From M30B19 sp041741535 (GTDB taxonomy: Bacteria > Planctomycetota > Planctomycetia > Pirellulales > Pirellulaceae): 64,000 nt of DNA. This document shows, one piece after another, positions 44,214 to 52,578 of this stretch. The notes beneath the pieces were generated by a model that was not told the DNA's origin, made no database searches, and was given only the letters and a program-made list of their open reading frames with translations. Numbering within the stretch: position 1 is the stretch's first letter; every line of letters starts with the position of its first letter. The DNA is taken from the NCBI GenBank assembly GCA_041741535.1, contig JBGSJV010000067.1, forward strand, positions 1 through 64,000. The letters run 5' to 3'. Position numbers and translations under genes: made by a program.

Positions 44214-44691
44214 CAAACTTCCCTATCTCCATCAACCGTGAAAATAATCTCGAAGTGCGACAGTTGTCGCACAACCAGCACAAGCACCAGTATACGGGTC
44301 CACTTCAACCCACTTCTTCCACAATCATAGCCAATCCAAAATCGACTTATAAGCACAGACCCCGCCACTTGTCACCATTTTGTTGCAATTTGGTTGCAAG
44401 TGTAGAAATTGCCGACCGAAGCGGAAAAGATGACCGTTGGTGAACCGCTGACTCACGGCTGGCTTGGTCGGTCTGCTAGCAATTGACGTCGATAAATGTT
44501 TGAAAACGACGATAATCAATGGGATTTTGCTAATGAACCGGTGCATTGCAGCGACTATCTATCGGTTTGGCCCTTGAGTTGCAGAACATCGTCTGCCGCC
44601 TGAAAAAGACTGCCAACCAGATCAGCAGCGAGTCTCAGGAAGTTTCGAGATTCAGGCAGTCGCAAGAACTTTTCCACAAAGGAGTGTTTCA
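44214..44691. other. Intergenic region with structured csrA leader
   Basis: About 480 bases. GACTGCC (44608-44614) and GGCAGTC (44655-44661) can pair just before the AAAGGAG ribosome-binding site (44678-44684), and a GGA lies in the loop (CAGGA near 44636). GGA motifs in hairpins and at the ribosome-binding site are the sites CsrA binds, so self-control is plausible. The rest shows nothing recognised. Confidence 0.45.
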
Positions 44692-45123
44692 ATGTTGGTG
44701 TTGACAAGAAAGTTGGATCAATCAATCCAGATCGGTGACGATGTAACGATCACCATTTTGGCAGTGAAGGGGAATACGGTTCGAATTGGGATCTCGGCCC
44801 CTGACCACGTGCGGATCGCGCGTCGGGAGTTGCATGACAAGCGGCGTGACAGCGGAGTGGAACAGGCAGCCCAAACGCCCAGCGAGGCATCCCAAGGTGC
44901 CGAGATGGAAGTGATCGAGATCCAGAGCCGTCCTAATGCGTCGATCAAAATCGAACGACTGGGGGCATCGTCCCAAGGTCAAGGCGGGACTCGCGTCACT
45001 CCGCCGCAATCGTTGCCGCCGTTGCACTCGCGGTTGCCGATGTTCTCCGATGGCAATTACGAAACGCATCACTTGCGAATTCGAATGGAAGAACCAAACG
45101 TCCGTGATGTCTCACAGACTTAG
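44692..45123 (+). CDS. csrA: CsrA with long C-terminal extension
   Basis: 143 residues, twice the normal 60-75. Residues 1-50 are canonical CsrA: MLVLTRKLDQSIQIGDDVTI, then VRIGISAPDHVRIARREL, including the Arg in the REL motif that contacts GGA RNA. Residues 55-143 are an extra Gln/Ser/Pro-rich tail (PPQSLPPLHSRLP) with one helical SIKIERLG stretch, seen in no standard CsrA I know. A strong AAAGGAG site is 7 bases upstream of the ATG. CsrA binds mRNA leaders to alter translation. The tail could recruit a partner. Monocistronic. Confidence 0.88.
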   Translation: MLVLTRKLDQSIQIGDDVTITILAVKGNTVRIGISAPDHVRIARRELHDKRRDSGVEQAAQTPSEASQGAEMEVIEIQSRPNASIKIERLGASSQGQGGTRVTPPQSLPPLHSRLPMFSDGNYETHHLRIRMEEPNVRDVSQT

Positions 45124-45153
45124 GCGGCTCTCCGAGCAGTCACGCGAGTTCAA

Positions 45154-46104
45154 TCAGGCGGCTGCGCGTCCATTGTGCCGCAGGCGAATTTCCTCCGGTG
45201 CAATGACATGTTTCTGGGCGTGACCACGCAACGTGTCGCGCACCCGCCGCCGGATGCTCGCTCGAATCGCTCGATGGTAACCTACCGAAGCCGTAAACAG
45301 CGTTAACAAATCAATGAACTGAGTATCGTTGACCAGTTCATGGTTCTGCAAATCGACGTAACTGTCGGATGCAAAGCACATCAATTTGCCGTCCACCAAT
45401 CCAATCCAGGTGCCGTCGACATACACGTCAAAATCGGGGCCCAGGGAAACCCAGCGTTGTTGCAAGCGAACGTACCACATTCGTTGGCCATCGAAGTAGC
45501 TGAAGCTAAACATCGAAGGAAAGCGAAACGTGCGATGATTCTCTTGGATCGTGGTCACGCATTGGGATTGCGGCAACATAACCAAGAGCGTGACCAGACT
45601 GCGACGACTGCCAAGACTGTTGTGGATTTCGGCGCTGGTCATTTCTTCAATGGTGCCACACCAACGCGTGGTTTGGCCTGTGTTCTTGAACAGTTTGAGC
45701 ACCAATCGGCGGGATTCGACGTCGGTTTCGCTGAGGTTCCAGATCTCGTCTTCGGCCAATCGTTCATCCAGTCGTTCGGTTTGACCTGCATTCAAGGCAC
45801 CAGTCGCGCAAATCCCCTGCTTTAGCCACTCGCGGCGTTGTTTTTTGATCGCCTTCAGCGTCCGGCTAACTTCTGTCGGTGAAGGTCTCCAAGCGTCCGA
45901 ACGAACACCAATCACATGTGTCTGGACCCAGCCTTGCTCGCCGGCTAGTTCTGAAATCGTCCCGATCACTTCCATGCCCTTGGTGAAATGGGCAGAATCG
46001 GCGCCTTTGAGACGTTGCAGCAAGTTGATGTTGCTCGGATGTAGACTCGGAACGGCCCACATGTCGACGTAGCGACTGCATTCGTTTTGATACGGGTTGG
46101 TCAT
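45154..46104 (-). CDS. Hypothetical protein with tubby-like fold hints
   Basis: 316 residues from ATG 46104; the frame is open to 46131. No signal peptide or membrane helix. Residues ~200-290 are a series of short strands (FSFSYFDGQRMWYVRLQQRW, DFDVYVDGTWIGLVDG) reminiscent of the LURP-one/scramblase-like fold, but no motif decides this. The C-terminus is basic. It is downstream of the small zinc-binding membrane protein on the same strand, 30 bases apart. Function unknown. Confidence 0.5.
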   Translation of the reverse strand: MTNPYQNECSRYVDMWAVPSLHPSNINLLQRLKGADSAHFTKGMEVIGTISELAGEQGWVQTHVIGVRSDAWRPSPTEVSRTLKAIKKQRREWLKQGICATGALNAGQTERLDERLAEDEIWNLSETDVESRRLVLKLFKNTGQTTRWCGTIEEMTSAEIHNSLGSRRSLVTLLVMLPQSQCVTTIQENHRTFRFPSMFSFSYFDGQRMWYVRLQQRWVSLGPDFDVYVDGTWIGLVDGKLMCFASDSYVDLQNHELVNDTQFIDLLTLFTASVGYHRAIRASIRRRVRDTLRGHAQKHVIAPEEIRLRHNGRAAA

Positions 46105-46134
46105 GGTCGCGCGCAGGTCTCGGGGGTTCAACTT

Positions 46135-46344
46135 TTAGAACCGGATCGAGCCACAGCAACTACAACGTTTTGGCCAAAAAATCAAGGCCAATCCAAAAGT
46201 GAGGACGACCAATACGACCTTGATCAGCAACGAAACCTTGACAGCGATGTGCTTGTCGTACCGATAGCATTGCTCGCAGAACAATACCATGCGATCTTTC
46301 GTCCCAGGAGACTTCTTTGGCTCCGGCGAGATTTGCTCGGTCAT
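46135..46344 (-). CDS. Small zinc-binding membrane protein
   Basis: 69 residues from ATG 46344. CxxC (CEQC, about residues 24-27) and CSCCG near the C-terminus flank one membrane helix (about 38-58). The two Cys sets could form a split zinc ribbon across the helix end. Followed on the same strand by the hypothetical gene ending at 45154, likely co-transcribed. An alternative start at ATG 46401 would add 19 residues. Function unknown. Confidence 0.5.
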   Translation of the reverse strand: MTEQISPEPKKSPGTKDRMVLFCEQCYRYDKHIAVKVSLLIKVVLVVLTFGLALIFWPKRCSCCGSIRF

Positions 46345-46433
46345 GATGGTGGATTTCCCTGCCTCTCCAGTGTGTGAGACGCGACTGATCAATTTGTTCA
46401 TAAACGGCCTGCTACAAACGGTTACGGATCCAA

Positions 46434-46561
46434 AGTGGCTTTTAGGGTTACGTCTGGTAAAGGTGTCAGGAGTCAATTGCCGCTACGGCCATCGGGTGCA
46501 TTGCACAATGGACTCCTGACACCTTTACCAGACCCTAAGTTTTGGATTTGACAAAGCACTA
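46434..46561. mobile_element. Palindromic MITE-like element, copy C (partly eroded)
   Basis: Internal stem of 23 bp is perfect (46452-46474 with 46511-46533). The right terminal repeat is TTGACAAAGCACTA (last base changed), the left is eroded to AGTGGCTTT with a deletion of about 15 bases inside it. It has the same orientation as copy B. It lies upstream of the small zinc-binding gene, in a 459-base intergenic region with no other recognised feature. Confidence 0.75.
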
Positions 46562-46803
46562 AGTGGTTGGTGAGTCTCACGTTCACCAACGACCGATGCC
46601 CTTCTGATTGCAGACTGCCAGCTTATGGACCTGCCAATTACGGCGTAAATATCTTAACCAGAACCTCACATCGGTCCAGACAATTTAGGTCGAAAACTGC
46701 CCGAGTTCGGGGCAAAATTACACGGGAGTGACACTTTTTCTCAGAAAACCACCGTCAGCGGGCATTTCGCGCTCTAATCGCCACAGGATGCGACCATTTC
46801 TGA

Positions 46804-47865
46804 CTACAAACCGGACCCACGTTCTATGCTGAGGTTGGATGATTCCTGCTCAATGATCTTCTGCCAAAGCTGCTGGATGGCGGCTTGCTTTACTTTCTCA
46901 ACCACTTGGGAGTAGGTCTGAGAACCAGGTGTTTCTTCCAAGACCGTCAGCAGATGAACGCCGTGCGGCGAAACGATGGGCTGGCTGACTTCTCCCAGTG
47001 GTAACCGAAAGACAGCTCGCGAAACGACTTCTGCCAACGGACCTTCGCGAACAACCCAGCCCAATTCACCGCCCGCATCCGCCGTGGTTCCTTCCGAGAA
47101 CTGAGCGGCGGCTTGGGCAAAAGTCAGCGAACCACTTTGAATCTGTTGGCGAACCTCTTCCAACTTCCGTTGACCAGCCACTTGCGACTTGGTCCTCTCA
47201 TCCTCTCCATCAGGTTTTTTCGGATCGACGGGCGGAATTACGAGCACGATGTGAGCCACGCGTTTTTTGGTGCCATCAAATTCCGACTGGAACTGCTGGA
47301 AATATTTCTGAAGCGAATCGTCGGTGACGCGGCGATCCAAGTAGCCCTGCCAACTCAGTTCCCAGTGACGAAACTGGAACAAACTCTCTTCACGGATGCC
47401 GAATGATTGTCGGTAGGTATCCAGACTAGATCCCAGCATTTGCAATCGTTCGTCCCAAGCCCGCAGATCCGACTCAACTTTCGCCCGTGGGACCGCCATT
47501 TGTTGTCGTTCCAAAAAAGCCAGCACGACTTGACGTTCGATCCATTGATCGACGGCTGCCAAAACGACGGCCCGCGGGATCTCGGTGGGCGTTGTTTCCT
47601 TGTCCGCAGGAGTTTTTCCTAACCAACGATCCATGGCGTCTTGTTGCCCACTCGTGGACGCGCGGACTTGGCTCAGCAGAAAGCGCACCTCTGCCATGCC
47701 AACCGGCCTTCCTTGTACAAATGCGAGTGCAACGTCCATCTTCGTGCCATCGTTGGCGGGCTTAGGCGTCTCGTCTTGTGCTGGCATTGGTGAGCCAACT
47801 CCGGCAAGCCACAACGACAGCCCGAGGGAATACTTAACAACCATCATCCCGGTGTGAAAACTCAC
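46804..47865 (-). CDS. Secreted parvulin-type peptidyl-prolyl isomerase
   Basis: 353 residues from GTG 47865, which has an AGAGG site about 7 bases upstream. Signal peptide about residues 8-29. The N-terminal part is a SurA-like helical chaperone region (to about 195). The rotamase domain runs about 200-335: KKRVAHIVLVIP (start of strand), FAQAAAQFSEGT, AGGELGWVVREG, LPLGEVSQPIVSPHGVHLLTVLE. It should help fold exported proteins in the periplasm. Upstream on the same strand is the hypothetical at 47922, 56 bases away, so the two may be one operon. Confidence 0.85.
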   Translation of the reverse strand: MSFHTGMMVVKYSLGLSLWLAGVGSPMPAQDETPKPANDGTKMDVALAFVQGRPVGMAEVRFLLSQVRASTSGQQDAMDRWLGKTPADKETTPTEIPRAVVLAAVDQWIERQVVLAFLERQQMAVPRAKVESDLRAWDERLQMLGSSLDTYRQSFGIREESLFQFRHWELSWQGYLDRRVTDDSLQKYFQQFQSEFDGTKKRVAHIVLVIPPVDPKKPDGEDERTKSQVAGQRKLEEVRQQIQSGSLTFAQAAAQFSEGTTADAGGELGWVVREGPLAEVVSRAVFRLPLGEVSQPIVSPHGVHLLTVLEETPGSQTYSQVVEKVKQAAIQQLWQKIIEQESSNLSIERGSGL

Positions 47866-47921
47866 GAGTCATCCTCTTTCAGCAGGCCCCACGAAAACAC
47901 GATCACGTGACACAAAGTCGT

Positions 47922-49313
47922 TCAGCGGAGAGGAATGTCTTTCAGGTGGAACGGAACCTCCGACTCCATCAATATTCCCGGACTGCGATAAATCAACTGC
48001 AGTCCATCCAGATCCTCAAAGCGATCAAAAATATACACCAGCGCGAGCCCCTGCTCGCGCCGGCCGCCGGATTCGATAGTTAGGTACCCGTGCGACTGTC
48101 CTTCACGATCGCGGATTTCGATTTGGTTTTGATAGATCCAACCGAGATGGGATTCCAAGCTCTGCTTGGCGTCAGAAAATTGAATGCCGATCTTGAGCAA
48201 CATCAAGTGTTCGTCATAGCTCACTTCCTCCAATTGGACTTTGATCCCTGACTTGTCGATTGTCTGCTTGGTTTCGACTGCGGTCTTCAAGTTCTCGAAG
48301 CGAAAGGTCTCTTCGCGGCCCGCCACCAACAGATTGAACTTGCCCCGAATATCGACGGTCTTGGTGTCCCACTCATCCAAATTAGGCCACGCAAAGTTGG
48401 CTCGCGCTCCCGACTTTTCGTTCGTGACACCAAAGCCGACGCGTTCCCCTTCGCCGCCCACCACTTGCTTGACCGCTGGGTCCGCCGGGTTGAGAATTTC
48501 GACGCCATCCAACGGCAAGTCCAATCGAATCACTCGTAGCTTTGGCTCCCATTCCAATTGCAACGCAAACTGCAATTGCGGTGGCAGGGAGCTCGTCAAA
48601 TCCCGCGAGTATTGCAATCGAGTGGGACTGACGCGAAAGGCGCCATGATAACTGGCCAACGCCCGGCGCGAGGCTCGATCGACGGCCGGGGAGAGCGTGA
48701 CACCTTGTGACTGTTCCACTTCAAAAGTCAATTGCAGTCGGTCCATAATTTCGTCCAACGCCGCCCAATAGGAAACGCCTTCCCAATCGACGCTGAGGCG
48801 TTTTTGGTCCCCAACAGCCGCCACGGTTACATTGTTCGTTTGTTGACGAACAAGCTCCAACAACTGTGGCAGATCAAACTCGCCCTGGAGGTTGATCGCG
48901 ATTGGTTGGGCAACTTCGGCGGCGGTCCGTGTTTCCAAAGCCAAGCGAACACGCGTCAGTCGTTCCTTTAGTTCCGCGGATTGATTTTCGAGTTCGGGTG
49001 GTAAGTAGTCGAGCAGCTTGGTGCCGATCGCCAATAAGTCACGTTCGGCTTGATCTCTTTGCCCCAGTTCATCCGCATTTAGCTGCCTCAACAACAGGCG
49101 AACCCGACGCTGCAATTCTGGATCAAGCGTGACCGGTTCGGCATTTTCGTCTGGATCCTGGAAACGAACGGCTGCGAACAAGGGGTTTGTTTTCCAACCA
49201 TCCGTCGACACCCCACAGGCCAGAAAAATCAGCAGCCATACGAACCCGTTGCGCGAAGGCAACTGTCGGAAAAAGTTCTTGATCCAGTATTGAAACATTT
49301 TGAACGCGAGCAT
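47922..49313 (-). CDS. Exported hypothetical protein, STN-like segment
   Basis: 463 residues. Signal peptide at about 20-45 (GFVWLLIFLACGVSTDG). Residues ~60-125 are helical, rich in Arg/Leu/Glu. A segment near 150-200 (FDLPQLLELVRQQTNNVTVAA, SYWAALDEIMDRLQLTFEVE) resembles the beta-alpha pattern of secretin/TonB N-terminal (STN) domains. The C-terminal half is beta-rich with no match. It precedes the parvulin gene by 56 bases, so co-transcription is likely. Function unknown. Confidence 0.55.
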   Translation of the reverse strand: MLAFKMFQYWIKNFFRQLPSRNGFVWLLIFLACGVSTDGWKTNPLFAAVRFQDPDENAEPVTLDPELQRRVRLLLRQLNADELGQRDQAERDLLAIGTKLLDYLPPELENQSAELKERLTRVRLALETRTAAEVAQPIAINLQGEFDLPQLLELVRQQTNNVTVAAVGDQKRLSVDWEGVSYWAALDEIMDRLQLTFEVEQSQGVTLSPAVDRASRRALASYHGAFRVSPTRLQYSRDLTSSLPPQLQFALQLEWEPKLRVIRLDLPLDGVEILNPADPAVKQVVGGEGERVGFGVTNEKSGARANFAWPNLDEWDTKTVDIRGKFNLLVAGREETFRFENLKTAVETKQTIDKSGIKVQLEEVSYDEHLMLLKIGIQFSDAKQSLESHLGWIYQNQIEIRDREGQSHGYLTIESGGRREQGLALVYIFDRFEDLDGLQLIYRSPGILMESEVPFHLKDIPLR

Positions 49314-49513
49314 CCGGTTCTCCTATCAGTTGATATACCCCCATCCGATTATTCGGCCAAGGCAATCGGCACAATCATCATAAACCAATGCTCGGCCGAA
49401 AGCGAACCAGCAAGTTAGATCCGGCGGGAGATGCACCAAGTTCCCGCAAGCTAGGCTTCCAAACCCCAACCGCTCGAGGAATCCGGGTTCCGCTCGAAAT
49501 TGGATCAACGAAG

Positions 49514-50785
49514 ATGGCACGTTATTACATGTATCTACTGATGTTTGGTTGTTCCACCGTGGCGAGCATGGTGATCGTGCAACAGATTCGAGGGCCCGGG
49601 AATTTGGTTGGTGGCAACTGGTCCTCGTTGTTAGAGAAGTTTTTGGACCGCGGCGAACTCCTGAAGACTCTCAAGTCGTTGCCCACAACGGACGCCAATA
49701 CTCAACCCGGATCGACTCCCTTGGCCGGCGCCAGTTCAACGTCGATCGAGGTTGTCGGTCGGCAGCGGGAGCTAAAGACCAATCAAGTCGTTCGCTTGCA
49801 AACCGGACCGGAAACGATCTTGGGCCGTGTGCTGGCCTGGGATGACGTTCAATTGGTGCTGTTATCCGACCGAGGTGCCCTGCGATATGTTCCGTGGTCG
49901 TCTCAGACGGAGTTCCTTGAAGTCGAAGGGACCCTGCAGCCGTTGTCATCCGCGCTGCTACAGACAGAACTCCAAAAAGAGTTTGGATCCGAATTCTCCG
50001 TACGAGCGTCCGCTCAGTTTGTAGTGGTCCAGCCAAAGAATTGCCAACGAGACTGGGCACGCTCGATGCAACAATTCTACGGCAACGTCCAGACCTACTG
50101 CGCGGCTCGGCAGATTCCAATGAAACATCCACAGTTCCCCTTGGTCGCGATCGTTTTACCAAGTCGACAAGCCATGGTGGACTACGCAGCCAAGCAACAA
50201 GATCGAATCGGCAGCAACTTTCTCGCGTACTACAGTTTGAGTTCCAATCGCGTCTTGATGTACGACTCCGGCCGCAAGGATCAGACGTCGAACGGCGCCT
50301 TGGAACTTGCGACAGTGTTTCATGAGGCGTTTCATCAAGTGGCTTTTAACACGGGTCTGCACAAACGGACCGCCGCTCCGCCCCTATGGATTTCCGAAGG
50401 CATGGCGGCGGCCTTTGAGACACCCGGGATGGCCGACCACCGCCGCTCGCGGACAGTCTCCGATCGAGTTCATCCCGACCACCTCCGCTTGTTCTTGGAG
50501 TACGCCGACCGGCCCGACTTCAGCCGGACATTAGCGCAATTGGTGGAGCAAGACAAGCTGTTTCAAACCGACGCAACTCAAGCCTACGCGGTCTCTTGGG
50601 CCATGGCATTCTACTGGATGGAGCACGCGCCCCATGCGTTTGCGGATTACCTGAAGACGTGCAACCAACGGGCCGCCTTTGTGGATGCCGATCCCAAACG
50701 TCGGCAAAAAGAATTCCAAACCTTATCCAAGTCGACGATGGACGAATTTGCGACGCGACTCAAGAATTACTTCGAACGACTGTAG
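49514..50785 (+). CDS. DUF1570 family putative metallopeptidase
   Basis: 423 residues from ATG 49514, chosen because a signal-anchor begins there (YYMYLLMFGCSTVASMVIVQQ); the frame is open to ATG 49388 but that extension lacks coding character. A zinc-peptidase-like HEAFHQ (about residue 314) is followed 20 residues later by the WISEGMAAAFE motif with a third-ligand Glu, the pattern of DUF1570. Planctomycetes carry many of these exported proteins. Substrate unknown. It converges with the Tat-type hypothetical gene. Confidence 0.78.
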   Translation: MARYYMYLLMFGCSTVASMVIVQQIRGPGNLVGGNWSSLLEKFLDRGELLKTLKSLPTTDANTQPGSTPLAGASSTSIEVVGRQRELKTNQVVRLQTGPETILGRVLAWDDVQLVLLSDRGALRYVPWSSQTEFLEVEGTLQPLSSALLQTELQKEFGSEFSVRASAQFVVVQPKNCQRDWARSMQQFYGNVQTYCAARQIPMKHPQFPLVAIVLPSRQAMVDYAAKQQDRIGSNFLAYYSLSSNRVLMYDSGRKDQTSNGALELATVFHEAFHQVAFNTGLHKRTAAPPLWISEGMAAAFETPGMADHRRSRTVSDRVHPDHLRLFLEYADRPDFSRTLAQLVEQDKLFQTDATQAYAVSWAMAFYWMEHAPHAFADYLKTCNQRAAFVDADPKRRQKEFQTLSKSTMDEFATRLKNYFERL

Positions 50786-50852
50786 GTCTGATAGGTAAAC
50801 GAAGTACCGTTCCATGAACGGACTTATTTCGCTGCGGAATCGCTCGGCGACA

Positions 50853-50908
50853 CAATGCTGGGCGATATGCATAAACCTTTGGGCAAAGTAGGTCACCACC
50901 CAGCATTG
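50853..50908. repeat. Inverted repeat between convergent genes
   Basis: CAATGCTGGG (50853-50862) and CCCAGCATTG (50899-50908) form a perfect 10-bp stem with a 36-base loop. No T-run follows, so it is not a typical terminator; it may be a small palindromic repeat. Confidence 0.55.
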
Positions 50909-50948
50909 CTCTGCGGCGCGGCTAAACGAAAATGGAACCGTATTGCCG

Positions 50949-52472
50949 TTAACCGAGGGCCTGTTGAATTTTTTGGATCAATCCCGTCGTTGCTTCACCC
51001 GCGTGACGCATCTTGAACAGGGCTGCGGAAAAATATCGATCGCGCCATGCTGGCCCAATATTGAAATAATCTTCCAAGATCGCCGAACTATATTTGTAGT
51101 CGTGCGAATCATCTCCTTTGAGGAAGATCAACGTTCGCGCCTGTTGAATCAATGGGTAAATGGGATGACCATGCTGCAAATAGCTGAACGTTTGTTGGGC
51201 AGCAGAGGACGCATCGCGCCCTAGCTCGGAGAATATTTTCTGCGGCCATTCCTTGGCGTTGGCCGGATCGTCCCCCGCTTGCAACTGTTCGACCGACCGA
51301 TCCGCCAATGCACCTCGCCGCCGAGACTCCGCCAGGAAGTGTGACAAGAACGCGGCGTTTTGCAAAATGATAAAAGCCCGAGTCCGTGCGTTGCGAACTT
51401 TTCGAAAGATGTAGTTCATCGCATTGGTCGTGGTCACCGCATGGAGCGGCACAATTCCCGGTTGACGCATGGTGAGCTCGCTGGCGAACACAAACATCGC
51501 ATCGTAGAGCGAAGCGGTGGCGACGCCGCGCTGCAATTGCTGAAAGACCAACTCGCTGGCCTCGGTTGCGTTTCCACGCCGGAGGCATTCAAGCAACTCC
51601 ACCGTCGCGCTTTCGTCGTTGGCGCCTGCCATCCAGTCGTCCCGCAGTTGTTGAGCCAGGAGCCAATTGCTACGGCCGTCACGATCCGCCGCCAAATCAC
51701 TCGTCGATGGATTTGGCTCGCCCACATGATTGAGCAGCGCGTAACTTAAACTGCGAAGCACAGGTTCGGCATGATACCAGCCAATGGTCTCCAGCGTCCG
51801 ATACGAGTTGGCAAGATAAATCGCTTTGTGGCCGATGCTCCGGAAATCTCGGGCGGCGTATTCGGCGAACTGTTCAAAGATCTCGTCGGACGAATGAACT
51901 CGGGCCAGGGCCGCCGTCGCGACATCGGCTCGCGTTTCATCCCAAGTATCCATCGCCGCGCGGAACTCGGTCAGACTCTGATTCGGCAACGGGAGACGCG
52001 ATGGGTCAACGGCAACCATCGTCCAATTCCCTTCTTCCACGTCGCGCGCCTGCGACCGCTTGAAACTGTCGACCGCCCAGAGCAACGGCAGCCATTTTTC
52101 AGTGGCCGGTGCATCGATGCTCGCCAAATGCGCGGAGTTCACCACCAAAACTGCATGGAACTTGAACCCAACTGACGGACGTGGTTGAACGTTGCGAATC
52201 CCAGCCAAGAACAGGGCCGCGAGAAACTGGCGATAGCCGATTCGCCCACTCCGAACATGCTGGGCCATCACACCAATGACTTGCTCGTGGGGAGTTTCTT
52301 CCAACACGCGAACCCACGGCTCGATCTCCTCGTTGAACCGTACGTGATCGGTTCGCCACCCCGCCGGACCATCAAGCCGACTTGCGGGTAATGGGAGTTT
52401 TGCCAACAATCCCGCGACCAAGCTGCTCGAAGTTAAACCTGCCAAAAACTCTCGTCGAAGAACGGTAGACAT
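50949..52472 (-). CDS. Tat-exported hypothetical protein
   Basis: 507 residues. The N-terminus has a twin-arginine-type signal (RREFLAGLTSSSLVAGLLA). The rest is strongly helical with repeated Ala/Leu/Glu-rich units (e.g. ADVATAALARVHSSDEIFEQFAEYAARDF). No known domain or catalytic motif recognised. Histidines in AHLASID, YHAEPVL, HAVTTTN and LQHGHP are spread like a metal- or heme-binding helical fold, but this is speculative. A hairpin separates it from the HtrA-like gene upstream. Confidence 0.55.
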   Translation of the reverse strand: MSTVLRREFLAGLTSSSLVAGLLAKLPLPASRLDGPAGWRTDHVRFNEEIEPWVRVLEETPHEQVIGVMAQHVRSGRIGYRQFLAALFLAGIRNVQPRPSVGFKFHAVLVVNSAHLASIDAPATEKWLPLLWAVDSFKRSQARDVEEGNWTMVAVDPSRLPLPNQSLTEFRAAMDTWDETRADVATAALARVHSSDEIFEQFAEYAARDFRSIGHKAIYLANSYRTLETIGWYHAEPVLRSLSYALLNHVGEPNPSTSDLAADRDGRSNWLLAQQLRDDWMAGANDESATVELLECLRRGNATEASELVFQQLQRGVATASLYDAMFVFASELTMRQPGIVPLHAVTTTNAMNYIFRKVRNARTRAFIILQNAAFLSHFLAESRRRGALADRSVEQLQAGDDPANAKEWPQKIFSELGRDASSAAQQTFSYLQHGHPIYPLIQQARTLIFLKGDDSHDYKYSSAILEDYFNIGPAWRDRYFSAALFKMRHAGEATTGLIQKIQQALG

Positions 52473-52512
52473 GGTGGTTCTCTTCTTTCGCGATGCGAAT
52501 CTTTGGCTCGAA

Positions 52513-52570
52513 AATAGTCGTGGATCGCTCCGCGATCCAACGTTGGTTCGCGGAGCGAACCACGACTATT
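52513..52570 (-). terminator. Hairpin after HtrA-like gene (terminator)
   Basis: Arms AATAGTCGTGG (52513-52523) and CCACGACTATT (52560-52570), with an inner CGCTCCGCG / CGCGGAGCG pairing (52526-52534, 52548-52556), followed on the minus strand by TTTTCG. It directly follows the stop of the HtrA-like gene at 52579. Confidence 0.75.
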
Positions 52571-52578
52571 TGGCTTTG

